Below are positions 44,454 to 53,123 of a DNA stretch of 64,000 bases, piece after piece. Position 1 is the first letter of the stretch, and every line of letters starts with the position of its first letter. A program made the position numbers and the translations under genes. The notes beneath the pieces were generated by a model. It worked only from the letters and a program-made list of their open reading frames with translations. It was not told where the DNA came from and ran no database searches. Source of the DNA: Hyphomicrobium sp. CS1BSMeth3 (GTDB lineage Bacteria > Pseudomonadota > Alphaproteobacteria > Rhizobiales > Hyphomicrobiaceae); assembly GCF_900117415.1 (NCBI RefSeq), contig NZ_FPEI01000005.1, positions 1,116,001-1,180,000 of the forward strand, in the 5' to 3' direction.

Positions 44454-45545
44454 CTAGACGTGCGGCATGACCTCTTCGGCAAGAAGCTTCATGGCGCGCT
44501 CAACGTGCGCCTTGTCGATGCCGCCGATGTTGAGCCAGAGCGCAAACTCGGTAATCCCGAAGCGCCGCTTCATATCCTTGAGCTTTGCGATGCATGTTGC
44601 AGGATCATCGGCGATGCAGGCGCCGTGCTCGTGCAGTTTCTCGAAGGAGAGATAGCCCATCTCGCGCGTGCGTTTGCCTTCGCGCATGGTGAGCTCGTAG
44701 CCCTTGACCTCGCCGGCTTGCGGCGCGCCGGCGAGCTGGTTCGCGGTCACCTTGGCATAGAACCACTCGACGTGCGTCTTGTAGATCTCGCGCGCCTTGG
44801 CCGCATCTTCATGTACGAAGAACGGCAGCAGGATCATGCGTTCGGCCTTCTTCGGATCTCTGCCAAGCTCTCTGCACACCGCGTCGTATTGGCCGCAGCT
44901 CTTCTCGAGTTCGTCCATCCAGGTCTCGCGATAGGTGCGGTACGTGAAAGGCGACGCCATTTGCAGGTTGACACCGCTCCGCGCAGCCTGCTCGAAACTT
45001 TCCGGGCTGATCGTCGCCTGATAGACCGGCGGGTGCGGTTTCTGCACGGGCTTCGGCAGCACCTCCACGGGCTCGGGGATCGTCCAGTACTTGCCTTTGT
45101 ACGAGATCTTCTCCTGCGTCCACGACTTCAACACGATGTCGAGGCCTTCGGCGAGCATCGCGCGGCTCTGGTCCATCGGCAGGCCGAGACCGACGAACTC
45201 GTGCGGCTGGTAGGCACGGCCGACGCCGAAGTCGAGCCGCCCATGCGAGAGGACATCGACGAGCGCGTAGTCCGAGGCCGTCCTCAGCGGATGATTGAAG
45301 GGGATCGCACACACGGCCATGCCGATTCGCAGGCGCTTCGTGCGCTGGGCGATGGCGGCGGCATAGACCTGGGTCGAAGTGACGAGGCCGTAGGTCGAGA
45401 AGAGGTGCTCTGCAATCCAGACGCTGTCAAAGCCGAGTTGCTCGGCCAGCTCGAAGAGGCTCAGGTCCTCGTCGAAGGCTTCGACGACGCGCGAGAGATC
45501 CGGAACCTGACTGAGGCTGAAGATGCCGAATTTGGTTTTGCCCAT
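44454..45545 (-). CDS. LLM-class flavin-dependent oxidoreductase
   Basis: A 363-residue luciferase-like protein starting MGKTKFGIFSLSQVPDLS. Family features are GFDSVWIAEHLFSTYG, LSHGRLDFGVGRAYQPHEF and PHPPVYQATISPESFE. It should bind FMN or F420 and oxidise a small organic molecule; the substrate is unknown. It is convergent with the channel-fusion gene, with a 15-base gap. The start at 45545 is preferred over upstream in-frame codons because the conserved N-terminal strand begins there. Confidence 0.87.
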   Translation of the reverse strand: MGKTKFGIFSLSQVPDLSRVVEAFDEDLSLFELAEQLGFDSVWIAEHLFSTYGLVTSTQVYAAAIAQRTKRLRIGMAVCAIPFNHPLRTASDYALVDVLSHGRLDFGVGRAYQPHEFVGLGLPMDQSRAMLAEGLDIVLKSWTQEKISYKGKYWTIPEPVEVLPKPVQKPHPPVYQATISPESFEQAARSGVNLQMASPFTYRTYRETWMDELEKSCGQYDAVCRELGRDPKKAERMILLPFFVHEDAAKAREIYKTHVEWFYAKVTANQLAGAPQAGEVKGYELTMREGKRTREMGYLSFEKLHEHGACIADDPATCIAKLKDMKRRFGITEFALWLNIGGIDKAHVERAMKLLAEEVMPHV

Positions 45546-45823
45546 TGCCGACGTTTCCCTGAATGCTTGTTCAGGAGTAATGGTGTTCTTGGAAGCTCCG
45601 GGCGTCAAACGACATTCGTGCGTCCGTAACTTGCCGCATGTGCATGGGGAGGAACTCTAAGGGTGCCAGAAGAGTTTTTCCTCGGGCACTCATGGGGATG
45701 GGGGTTCGGACATCATGCAGTCATGTCTCCGACACTTTTTGCCCGTAGCCGCGGACCGACGGATGCCGGTCGCATGGAAAGTTCCGTGCCGCAACGGTCC
45801 GCGCATTCAGAGAGCGAATAGCC

Positions 45824-47551
45824 ATGACTCGACGTACTCGACGTACTAAGGGATCAAACATACTGCCGCTGGCGATGACGGTCGCGCTCGCAGGAACGAG
45901 CTGGATCGGCCTTGCGGGCGGGCCGCTGGTACCGCAAGCGCAGGCTCAGCGCTCGCAGGAGAAGGACCAGGACGATCAAGGGCGCCAGCGCGATCAGCGC
46001 CAGCGCCAGGAGCGTCCGCAGGAACGGCCCGGCGATCGTGGCGGTCAGGGGCGTGGAGAGGGGCGCGGCGATCCTGGGCGCCAAGGCGATCGCGCGGCGC
46101 CGCAGCGCCAGGAGCAGCCTCGCGGGCCCGGACGCGAAGAGCGCCGCGAGCGCGCCGCGCCGCAGCCTCAGCAGATGCCGCCGCAGCAGCAGCGCCCGCC
46201 TCAGCAGGTTGCGCCACAGCAGCCGCGTGCACCGCAGCAGGTCGCACCGCAGCCTCAGCCGCAGCAGCCGCGCGCACCGCAGCAGGTAGCACCACAGCCC
46301 CAGCCACAGCAGCCGCAGCGTCCCGACTTCGGTCGCGCGCCGCCGTCGGGTGCACCGACTGGCGATCCGCAGCAGCGTCAGGTCATGCCGCCGCGTGGGC
46401 CGCAGCCGGGAGGTGATGACGGTCGCCGTGGTCGCGGCCCGGAGCAGGCGCGTCCGACGCAGCCCGGGGGCGATGGCGATCGCGGGCGCCCGGGCCAGCC
46501 GCCGCAGCGCGAGGGCCGGCCCGATGGGCGTCCTGATGGGGGACGTCCCGATGGTGCGCGTCCCGCGGAAGGGCCGCGCGGTCCAGGGGCGCCGGATGGA
46601 AGAGCGGCCGAGCGGTTTCAGCGCGGCCCGATGCGCCTCGATGAGGTGAAACGCGGCCGTGTCGAGCGCAATGAAGGTGGCCGCCGCGTCATCGAGGAGC
46701 CGGGCAATCGCGTGATCATCCGCGAAAAGGATCGGATGGTTATCCGCCGCGACGAGGGTCGTGCCTTCGAGCGCTTCAGCCCGAACGCCCGGAGCCGAGA
46801 TCTAGGCGAAGGACGGCGCGAGACCTGGTTCGAGCGCCCCGATGGCACGCGCGTCTACAGCGAGGTCGACCGCAACGGCCGCATCCTGCGCCGCTGGCGT
46901 CGCGATCGCGGAGGTCGCGAGGTCGTCCTGATCGACAACCGCCGCTTCTATCGCAACGTCGCAATCGGAATCGGCGTCGGCGCGCTCGGGATCGGCGTCG
47001 GCCTTGCGCTCGCACCGCCGGCGATCAGCATCCCGCGCGATCGCTACATCGTCGACTACGAGCAGGCTTCCGACGACGACCTCTACGAGGCACTCTCGGC
47101 GCCGCCGGTCGGCCGTCTCGAGCGTGGCTACTCGCTCGATGAGATCCGCTACAGCGCATCCCTGCGCGACTACATGCGCCGCATCGATCTCGACACGATC
47201 AACTTCGAGTTCGGCTCGTTCGAGGTCGCGCGGGACCAGTATCCGAAGCTCGCACGCCTCGCGCGCATCATCCAGCGGATGCTCGAGCGCAATGAGGCCG
47301 AGATGTTCCTCATCGAGGGGCATACGGATGCCGTCGGATCCGACGAGGACAATCTGACGCTGTCCGATCGTCGCGCCGAGTCGGTTGCCGACATCCTCGT
47401 CAATGAGTTCGGCGTACCGGTCGAGAACCTCGTTACGCAGGGCTATGGCGAGCAATATCTGAAGATCAACACGCAGGCGCCGGAACGGCAGAACCGACGT
47501 GTCGCGCTTCGCCGTATCACGCCCCTGCTCGGCGAATTGCACGATCGCTAG
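45824..47551 (+). CDS. OmpA-family outer-membrane protein with a long Pro/Gln/Arg-rich disordered region
   Basis: A 575-residue protein. A signal peptide (to about QAQAQ, residue 42) leads into some 250 residues of Gln, Pro, Arg and Gly, including near-identical PRAPQQVAPQPQPQQ repeats. A basic RDEGRAF/RRDRGG region, one hydrophobic segment (AIGIGVGALGIGVGLALAPP) and a C-terminal OmpA domain follow. That domain shows FLIEGHTDAVGSDEDNLTLS, DRRAESVADIL and PERQNRRVALRRI. The OmpA domain binds peptidoglycan; the basic disordered part may reach through or along the cell wall. A rho-independent terminator follows. Confidence 0.88.
   Translation: MTRRTRRTKGSNILPLAMTVALAGTSWIGLAGGPLVPQAQAQRSQEKDQDDQGRQRDQRQRQERPQERPGDRGGQGRGEGRGDPGRQGDRAAPQRQEQPRGPGREERRERAAPQPQQMPPQQQRPPQQVAPQQPRAPQQVAPQPQPQQPRAPQQVAPQPQPQQPQRPDFGRAPPSGAPTGDPQQRQVMPPRGPQPGGDDGRRGRGPEQARPTQPGGDGDRGRPGQPPQREGRPDGRPDGGRPDGARPAEGPRGPGAPDGRAAERFQRGPMRLDEVKRGRVERNEGGRRVIEEPGNRVIIREKDRMVIRRDEGRAFERFSPNARSRDLGEGRRETWFERPDGTRVYSEVDRNGRILRRWRRDRGGREVVLIDNRRFYRNVAIGIGVGALGIGVGLALAPPAISIPRDRYIVDYEQASDDDLYEALSAPPVGRLERGYSLDEIRYSASLRDYMRRIDLDTINFEFGSFEVARDQYPKLARLARIIQRMLERNEAEMFLIEGHTDAVGSDEDNLTLSDRRAESVADILVNEFGVPVENLVTQGYGEQYLKINTQAPERQNRRVALRRITPLLGELHDR
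46190..46320 (+). repeat. In-frame tandem repeat within the OmpA-family gene
   Basis: About 130 bases are built of imperfect copies of a 45-base unit encoding PRAPQQVAPQPQPQQ, with smaller CAGCAGCC-type elements. Repeats of this kind can expand or contract by slippage in whole-codon steps, changing the length of the disordered region without breaking the frame. Confidence 0.75.
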
Positions 47552-47574
47552 AGATCGCGGCGGACAAAAAACGA

Positions 47575-47610
47575 AGGGAGCCCTTGGCGCGGCCAGGGGC
47601 TCCCTTTTTT
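47575..47610 (+). terminator. Rho-independent terminator of the OmpA-family gene
   Basis: AGGGAGCCCTTGGC pairs with GCCAGGGGCTCCCT (one mismatch) and is followed by TTTTTT. It starts 23 bases after the stop codon. Confidence 0.85.
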
Positions 47611-47627
47611 ATTTCGTCGATATCCGG

Positions 47628-47798
47628 TCAGCGGCCGTTGCCGTTTGAGCGCAGCGACTGCACGAAGTCGTAGATCAGCATCGCCATGACGGCACACACT
47701 ATGATGATCAGCGGCGGCGCGGGTACCCAGATGAGCATGAACGCCAGAAAGGCTATTACCAACGTTATGCCGATGATGCCGGTGATGAAGTTGGTCAC
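47628..47798 (-). CDS. 56-residue membrane protein coupled to the amidase gene
   Basis: The GTG start overlaps the amidase stop (GTGA) and has AAAGGAGGG at ideal distance inside the amidase gene. The product starts VTNFITGIIGITLVIAFLAF and continues with a second hydrophobic stretch, PPLIIIVCAVMAMLIYDFVQ, ending SLRSNGNGR. Two membrane helices with a short WVPAP turn are predicted. It is too short for most gene callers. Function is unknown; its coupling suggests a link with the amidase or the TRAP system upstream. Confidence 0.75.
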   Translation of the reverse strand: MTNFITGIIGITLVIAFLAFMLIWVPAPPLIIIVCAVMAMLIYDFVQSLRSNGNGR

Positions 47799-49192
47799 TT
47801 GGCCCTCCTTTGGCTGGTCCGGCGGCCGGAGCTTTTTGATGATGTGGATTTGCGGTGGGGCTTGCCGCCTTCGGCAAGATGGCGGGAAAGCCAGCGCGCG
47901 GTCCTGAGAAGACGGGCATCGTTGCCACGCCGTCCGACGAGCTGCACGCCGATCGGCATCCCGTTCGGGCCCTCGAGCAGCGGCAGGGAAACGGCTGGCG
48001 TGCCGAGGTACGTCCAGAGCGAGCAGAAGATCGGGTTGCCTGTTGCAGTCCCGATGGGAGCCTCGCCTGGCGCCGACGCGGTCAGGATGGCATCGTACTC
48101 GTTGAACAGGTCGTCCAGCAGGCGGTTGAAAGTCTCGGCCGCTGTCGTTGCCTCGAGGTAGTCGAACGCCGTGTGCTGCTGACCGCGCGTGAGCAACTCG
48201 CGGAGCTGAGGGCTCAGAGCGTCGCCGCCCTTCGCGAGATCCCGGCGGAAGTTATGGGCCATGTCGGTGGCCATGACGATGCCGTGGAAGTCGATCGCGC
48301 GATCGAACGCGGTGCCGAGGTCGACGGGCTGGATGGTCTCACCGAGGGCGGCAACGAGCTCGGCAAATGCCTCGTCCAGAACCGGCTCGGCGGCTTTCCA
48401 TGCGGGCCCCTTGACGAACGCGAAACGCGGCGGCAGGGGCGGCTCGCCGGCTGCCGTCATCGCAAGTTGCGGAGCCGCGATCGGCCGGGTGTCAGGATCC
48501 TCCTCATCATGACCGGCGAGGACATCGGCGATCAACGCCGCATCGACGATCGAGCGGGCAAACACGCCGACATGATCGAGTGCGCGAGAGAGGAGCAACG
48601 CGCCGGAGCGCGGGATGAGGCCGTGCGTCGGCTTGTAGCCGACGACGCCGCAGAACGCCGCGGGGCGGATCACGGAGCCATTGGTCTGCGAGCCGATGGC
48701 AGCAGGCACCATGCCGGCGGCAACGGCAGCAGCGGATCCGCTCGACGAGCCCCCGGGCGTGCGTGCCGGGTCGTGTGGATTCCGCGTCTTTCCTGGATGG
48801 TAGTAGGCGTATTCGGTCGTCACCGTCTTGCCGAGAATGACCGCGCCCGCCGCACGCAGACGCGCGACGGCGGCCGCATCATGCCGCGGTGTTCGACCCC
48901 GCCAGAGGGCGGAGCCGAACTCGGTCGGATAGTCCGACGTGTCGAAGATGTCCTTGATGCCGAGCGGCACGCCGTGCAGGGGCCCGAGCGCCCTGCCCGC
49001 CATGCGCTGATCGTCGGCTGCCTGCGCCTGCCGCAGCGCGTGATCGGGGTCGAGGAATGCCCAGGCCTGAACCTGTCCGTCGACCTCGCGCACGCGGCTG
49101 AGGCAGTCCTCGGTCAGCTCGACGGCGGTGACGCGACCCTCACGGATCGCCGCCGCCGCCTCAGCCACACTCAGATCTGCCAATCGCGTCAT
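47795..49192 (-). CDS. Amidase signature family enzyme
   Basis: A 465-residue amidase with the Ser-cisSer-Lys triad visible: Lys in GVPLGIKDIFDTS, the glycine/serine-rich TPGGSSSGSAAAVAAGMV, and the nucleophile region GSQTNGSVIRPAAFCG. Such enzymes hydrolyse amides to acids and ammonia. It lies after a DctPQM TRAP operon on the same strand, 28 bases from the dctM stop, so the transporter may bring in the amide or its relatives. The ATG at 49192 begins the conserved MTRLADLSVAE. Confidence 0.92.
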   Translation of the reverse strand: MTRLADLSVAEAAAAIREGRVTAVELTEDCLSRVREVDGQVQAWAFLDPDHALRQAQAADDQRMAGRALGPLHGVPLGIKDIFDTSDYPTEFGSALWRGRTPRHDAAAVARLRAAGAVILGKTVTTEYAYYHPGKTRNPHDPARTPGGSSSGSAAAVAAGMVPAAIGSQTNGSVIRPAAFCGVVGYKPTHGLIPRSGALLLSRALDHVGVFARSIVDAALIADVLAGHDEEDPDTRPIAAPQLAMTAAGEPPLPPRFAFVKGPAWKAAEPVLDEAFAELVAALGETIQPVDLGTAFDRAIDFHGIVMATDMAHNFRRDLAKGGDALSPQLRELLTRGQQHTAFDYLEATTAAETFNRLLDDLFNEYDAILTASAPGEAPIGTATGNPIFCSLWTYLGTPAVSLPLLEGPNGMPIGVQLVGRRGNDARLLRTARWLSRHLAEGGKPHRKSTSSKSSGRRTSQRRAK

Positions 49193-49220
49193 CTTCCGAG
49201 CCTTGTTGCCTCGCCGGCAC

Positions 49221-50570
49221 CTAGCGTGACGTGTAGAGGTAGTCAGGCAGCCACAGTGCAATGCCTGGGAAGATGTAGACCAGGAACATCGTCAGGAACA
49301 CCATGCCGACGAACGGCAGGGCGCCACGGAAGATGTGCGTGAGTTCCACTTGTGGTGGGGCCACGCCTTTTAAGTAGAAGGCCGCCATCGCCACGGGAGG
49401 CGTGTTGAAGGCCGTCTGCGTATTCAGCGCCACCAGGATGCCGAAGAAGATCGGATCGATCCCGAAGTTGTCCAGGAGCGGCAGGAAGATCGGCACGAAG
49501 ATCACGATGATCTCCGTCCACTCCAGCGGCCATCCCAGAAGGAAGATGATGGTCTGGGTAAGCAGCAGGAACTGGATCGGTGACAGATTGAGGCCGAGAA
49601 TGAAGTCCTCGACAACTTTCTGGCCGCCAAGAATTGCGAAGACCGAGGCGAATGTCCACGAGCCGATGAAGAGATAGCAGACCATCGCCGAAGCGCGGGC
49701 CGTCAGGTAGACGGATTCCCTCAGCATCTCGTAGTTGAGTGCCCGATATGCTGCAGCGAGCACGAGGCTCGCAAGCGCACCGGCTGCCGCCGCTTCCGAC
49801 GGTGTCGCCAGGCCGAATAGGATCGCGCCGAGCACACAGACGATGAGGATCGCGAGGGGCAGGAAGGAAGTGAAGAGGGCCCGCAGCACCTCGCTGATCG
49901 GCACGTCCGTCTGCTCCTTCGGGAGCTTCGGGCACAATGCCGGATTAATGACCGCCCTGATGATGATGTAGAAGATGTAGAGTGCTGCCAGCAGAAAGCC
50001 CGGAAAGAAGGCCGCTGCGTAGAGCTTCACCGCGGACACGCCGGCTGTCGCCGCGTAGACGATCAGCAGAATGCTCGGCGGGATCAGGATGCCGAGGCAG
50101 CCGCCCGCGCACACGACACCTGTCGACAGTTTGATGTCATAGCCGGCGCGCAGCATGGCGGGCAGCGCGAGCAGCCCCATGAGCGTCACCACGGCGCCGA
50201 CGATGCCGGTTGCGGTGGCGAACATCGCGCAGGTGATCATCGTCGCGACGGCGAGCGCCCCGGGTACGCGCGACATCGAGAGCTGCAGGGCATGGAAGAG
50301 GCGATCGAGGATGTTCGCCCGTTCTATGAGGTATCCCATGAACAGGAATAGCGGCACCGCGATCAGCGTATCGTTCGATGTCACCTCGAACGTCTTTTGA
50401 ACAAGCAGCGTGAATATTCGATTCTCGAAGAACGCCTGGGTGGCATCGAAGTAGGCGTAGAAGCCGAAGCCGACACCCATGGCTATGAGTGTAAAGGCGA
50501 TCGGAAAACCCAGCATGATGATGAAGATGAACAATCCCAACATCAGCATGCCAACTGCCGGGTCGGACAT
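49221..50570 (-). CDS. TRAP transporter large permease (DctM-like), second system
   Basis: A 449-residue permease with about 12 helices. Typical loops are FATATGIVGAVVTLMGLLAL and CAGGCLGILIPPSILLIVYA. The ATG at 50570 is chosen because the conserved N-terminus (MSDPAVGMLMLGLFIFIIML) starts there, two bases after the dctQ stop. It works with the DctQ and DctP proteins encoded upstream. Confidence 0.93.
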   Translation of the reverse strand: MSDPAVGMLMLGLFIFIIMLGFPIAFTLIAMGVGFGFYAYFDATQAFFENRIFTLLVQKTFEVTSNDTLIAVPLFLFMGYLIERANILDRLFHALQLSMSRVPGALAVATMITCAMFATATGIVGAVVTLMGLLALPAMLRAGYDIKLSTGVVCAGGCLGILIPPSILLIVYAATAGVSAVKLYAAAFFPGFLLAALYIFYIIIRAVINPALCPKLPKEQTDVPISEVLRALFTSFLPLAILIVCVLGAILFGLATPSEAAAAGALASLVLAAAYRALNYEMLRESVYLTARASAMVCYLFIGSWTFASVFAILGGQKVVEDFILGLNLSPIQFLLLTQTIIFLLGWPLEWTEIIVIFVPIFLPLLDNFGIDPIFFGILVALNTQTAFNTPPVAMAAFYLKGVAPPQVELTHIFRGALPFVGMVFLTMFLVYIFPGIALWLPDYLYTSR

Positions 50571-50572
50571 GC

Positions 50573-51169
50573 TTAGCCCCCCTTCGACGGATCGTGGAGC
50601 AGTTGCTCCTGTTGTTTTTCTCGAATGATGACGCTCTCGGTCTCCTCCACGTCGTGCAGCCGCTGCGGCCAGCTTCCTTCGCGGATGCAAATGATGCAGC
50701 GGATGATCTCGGCAGCGCCCTGCAGCAGCAGGAGCACGCCGGTCACGGGGATCAAGGTCTTCAGCGGAAAGATCGGAATGCCCGCCGGGCTGAAGATGCT
50801 CACTTCCTTGAAGCGGATCGAGGTCGCCGCGTACTTCCAGCCCGAATAGATCAGGGCGGCAACCGCCGGCAGGAAGAAGATCACGTAGAGGATGAGGTCT
50901 ACGCTCGCCTGCGTTCGCGGTTTGAGGAAGCGGTAGACGACGTCGGCGCGGACGTGGCCGCCGCGTGAGAGCGTATAGGCACCGGCCATCAGGAACATCG
51001 CGCCGTAGTTGATGTAGCTGAAGTCGAAGGCCCAGGTGGTCGGCGCTCGGAACGCATAGCGCACAAGGACTTCGTAGCTGACGCCAAGCGTGAGAACCAT
51101 GATGAGCCAGGCGAAGGCCTTGCCGGTCCACGTGCTGAGGGAGTCGATGAAGAAGAGGAAGTTTTTCAT
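50573..51169 (-). CDS. TRAP transporter small permease (DctQ-like), second system
   Basis: A 198-residue protein with four predicted helices (MKNFLFFIDSLSTWTGKAFA onwards) and the DctQ pattern YEVLVRYAFRAPTTWAFD, then GGHVRADVVYRFL. The C-terminal 25 residues are charged. It is the second gene of a dctP-dctQ-dctM operon. Confidence 0.9.
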   Translation of the reverse strand: MKNFLFFIDSLSTWTGKAFAWLIMVLTLGVSYEVLVRYAFRAPTTWAFDFSYINYGAMFLMAGAYTLSRGGHVRADVVYRFLKPRTQASVDLILYVIFFLPAVAALIYSGWKYAATSIRFKEVSIFSPAGIPIFPLKTLIPVTGVLLLLQGAAEIIRCIICIREGSWPQRLHDVEETESVIIREKQQEQLLHDPSKGG

Positions 51170-51280
51170 TTGCGCACCGATCTTCGGCGGATGCCGCCCA
51201 GGGGGCTGCCGTCAAAATATCGGGCGGCGCAACTCTACGCCGCCCGATACTTCGTCATGGCATGAAATGCCGAGGCCCGA

Positions 51281-52417
51281 TCAGATCTTCAGGACGCCCG
51301 GGAAGTGGTGCTCGAAGGCGCCACGGTAGTCGGTGGCGTTGTACATGTTGTAGTACACGACGCGGCGCACCCAGGCCTTCTGCGAGTCCATCACCTTCTT
51401 CATGAAGGGGTCTTTCTCGAGGCCGGCGATCAGGCCGTCCCACGCCTTGATCTGGGCGTCGAAGACGTCCTTCGGCGTGCGCAGCACGCTGACCTTGTCC
51501 TTCGACATCAGCTCCTGCAGGTCCTTCGAGTAGTAGTCCATCGCCTTCCACTCGTTGGCGGAGGAGACGGCCTCGGCGGCGTACTGCAGGATGGCTTTGT
51601 GCTCGGCCGGCAGGGCGTCGAACTTGCCCTTGTTGAACATGATCTCGAAGTATTCGGTCGCCTGATGGTGGCTGCCCATCATGTAGTTCTTGGCGACGTC
51701 CTGGGCGCCGAAACGGCGGTCCGACGTCGGGTTGTTGAACTCGAAGCCGTCGATGACGCCGCGCTCCATGGCCGGCACGATCTCGCCGCCCGGAAGCTGG
51801 GCAACCGAGGCGCCCATCGCCTGGAAGAGATCGGCGGCAAGGCCGACCGTGCGATACTTGAGGCCCTTGATCTGCGCGGCCGAGGTGATCGGCTTCTTGA
51901 ACCAGCCGAGCGGCTGGGTCGGCATGGGCATCGCGAAGAAGCTGACGATGTTGACTTTCATGATCTGCGTCTGCAGCTCATGGAAGAGCTCGCGCCCGCC
52001 GCCATTGTGGATCCAGCCGAGGCCTTCGTTGGCGTTGAAGCCGAACACGGGGCCGGTGCCGAACAGCGAGGCGGCCTTGTGCTTGCCGTACCAGTAGACC
52101 GTGACGGTATGGGCGCCGTCGATCTGGCCGCCGTGAACGCCATCGAACACCTGGAAGGGATGAACAACTGCGCCGCCAACGAGATAGTCGATCTTCAGAC
52201 GACCGCCCGCCATCTTGTTGACGCGGTCGACGTAGTCCATCGCCATCTCGTTGAAGACGTCCTTCGCGCCCCACGAACCCTGCATTTTCAGGGTCACGGT
52301 CTGGGCGCGCGAGACGTTCGGCATGGTAACCGTGCCCGCCGCAGCGGCCGCAGCAAGCGCGCCACCCTTAAGAAAGCGGCGTCGGTTTACGCGCGTGGAA
52401 TCAGAATTGTTAGTCAT
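51281..52417 (-). CDS. TRAP transporter substrate-binding protein (DctP family) with Tat signal
   Basis: A 378-residue protein with a twin-arginine signal (NRRRFLKGGALAAAAAAG), implying folded export, which is common in the larger TRAP binding proteins of this subgroup. Family blocks include LKMQGSWGAKDVFNEMAMDY, YWYGKHKAASLFGTGPVFG and IKGLKYRTVGLAADLFQAMG. Members of this subgroup have been linked to mannitol/chloroaromatic or 2-keto acid uptake; the ligand here is not assignable. GGAGGAAG precedes the ATG. Confidence 0.92.
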   Translation of the reverse strand: MTNNSDSTRVNRRRFLKGGALAAAAAAGTVTMPNVSRAQTVTLKMQGSWGAKDVFNEMAMDYVDRVNKMAGGRLKIDYLVGGAVVHPFQVFDGVHGGQIDGAHTVTVYWYGKHKAASLFGTGPVFGFNANEGLGWIHNGGGRELFHELQTQIMKVNIVSFFAMPMPTQPLGWFKKPITSAAQIKGLKYRTVGLAADLFQAMGASVAQLPGGEIVPAMERGVIDGFEFNNPTSDRRFGAQDVAKNYMMGSHHQATEYFEIMFNKGKFDALPAEHKAILQYAAEAVSSANEWKAMDYYSKDLQELMSKDKVSVLRTPKDVFDAQIKAWDGLIAGLEKDPFMKKVMDSQKAWVRRVVYYNMYNATDYRGAFEHHFPGVLKI

Positions 52418-53123
52418 GGGCTTCCTCCAAATTGGTCGGTCTTTGCCGACGCTCGTTATTGGTGCGAACCATGGCACGCATGGTATGCCATATGCAATAC
52501 CTGCCGTTTCATGTTTGGGCCGGCTGTCCTCAGTCCTTTGGACGATGTGCTGATTGTGCGACGCAGCGGCCTTGGCAGGCGCGTACGCGATAGCCAATCC
52601 GTTGCCCTGCGAGCGGATCTCTTCCCCCGGGCTCTATCCAATATTTTGTGTCTCAGACACTTTCCCGCGGCTGGCATCCCAGGTCTGGGATCGCATCCTG
52701 CTGCGCCTCTACAAGCAGGAGCTCAAGTCACGGGTAGCGACGACCCGCCCGATGTGTTGCGACGATCCGGGCGTCGAGCTCTCGATAGGGCGGGACGGCG
52801 ACATCCAGAGACCTGACGAAGTGCTGCCGGTGCGTCCGGCAAAGAAATATGAAAAGAATGTCTAATGCTCGGGCCTGTTGCTACGCATTCCGCCGTAGCG
52901 TGAAGATCGCGATCAAAATTCGCCTTGGTGCTTACTGCGCAAAACGCACTTTCACCGATCGGCCGAGAATGAGATCCGCGTCCTTCACGCCGAGAATGCC
53001 CTGCTCTTCTTTCGACTGTTTGTGATTTGATTTGGCTTATCGTCCCTCGATAGTTGCCGACGACCAGCGTGAGCGCGATCGGTGATCCGCCCCGCCAGAA
53101 GTACCGAAATCAACGAGGCGAAC
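52418..53123. other. Long intergenic region between divergent genes
   Basis: About 700 bases. A possible operator lies at 52479-52492. A plus-strand frame at 52554-52865 encodes 103 residues without conserved features or a good ribosome site and is not called. The rest shows nothing I can support and may contain a decayed gene. Confidence 0.35.
52479..52492. promoter_or_regulatory. Possible GntR-type operator upstream of the TRAP operon
   Basis: CATGGTATGCCATA contains TGGTATGCCA, a near-palindrome of the TGGT-N2-(A/G)CCA form used by FCD-type GntR regulators. It stands about 65 bases before the dctP start. No GntR gene is in the window. Confidence 0.3.

Noticed and set aside
46190-46320. 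CRISPR-like array
   Set aside because: Repeats are contiguous, in-frame and encode Pro/Gln-rich protein; there are no unique spacers.
51305-52816. 503-codon plus-strand frame opposite the Tat-exported DctP gene
   Set aside because: Antisense shadow; repetitive Val/Asp/His-rich translation without conserved blocks.
52554-52865. 103-codon plus-strand frame before the monooxygenase gene
   Set aside because: No good start or family features; could be a decayed gene but cannot be supported.
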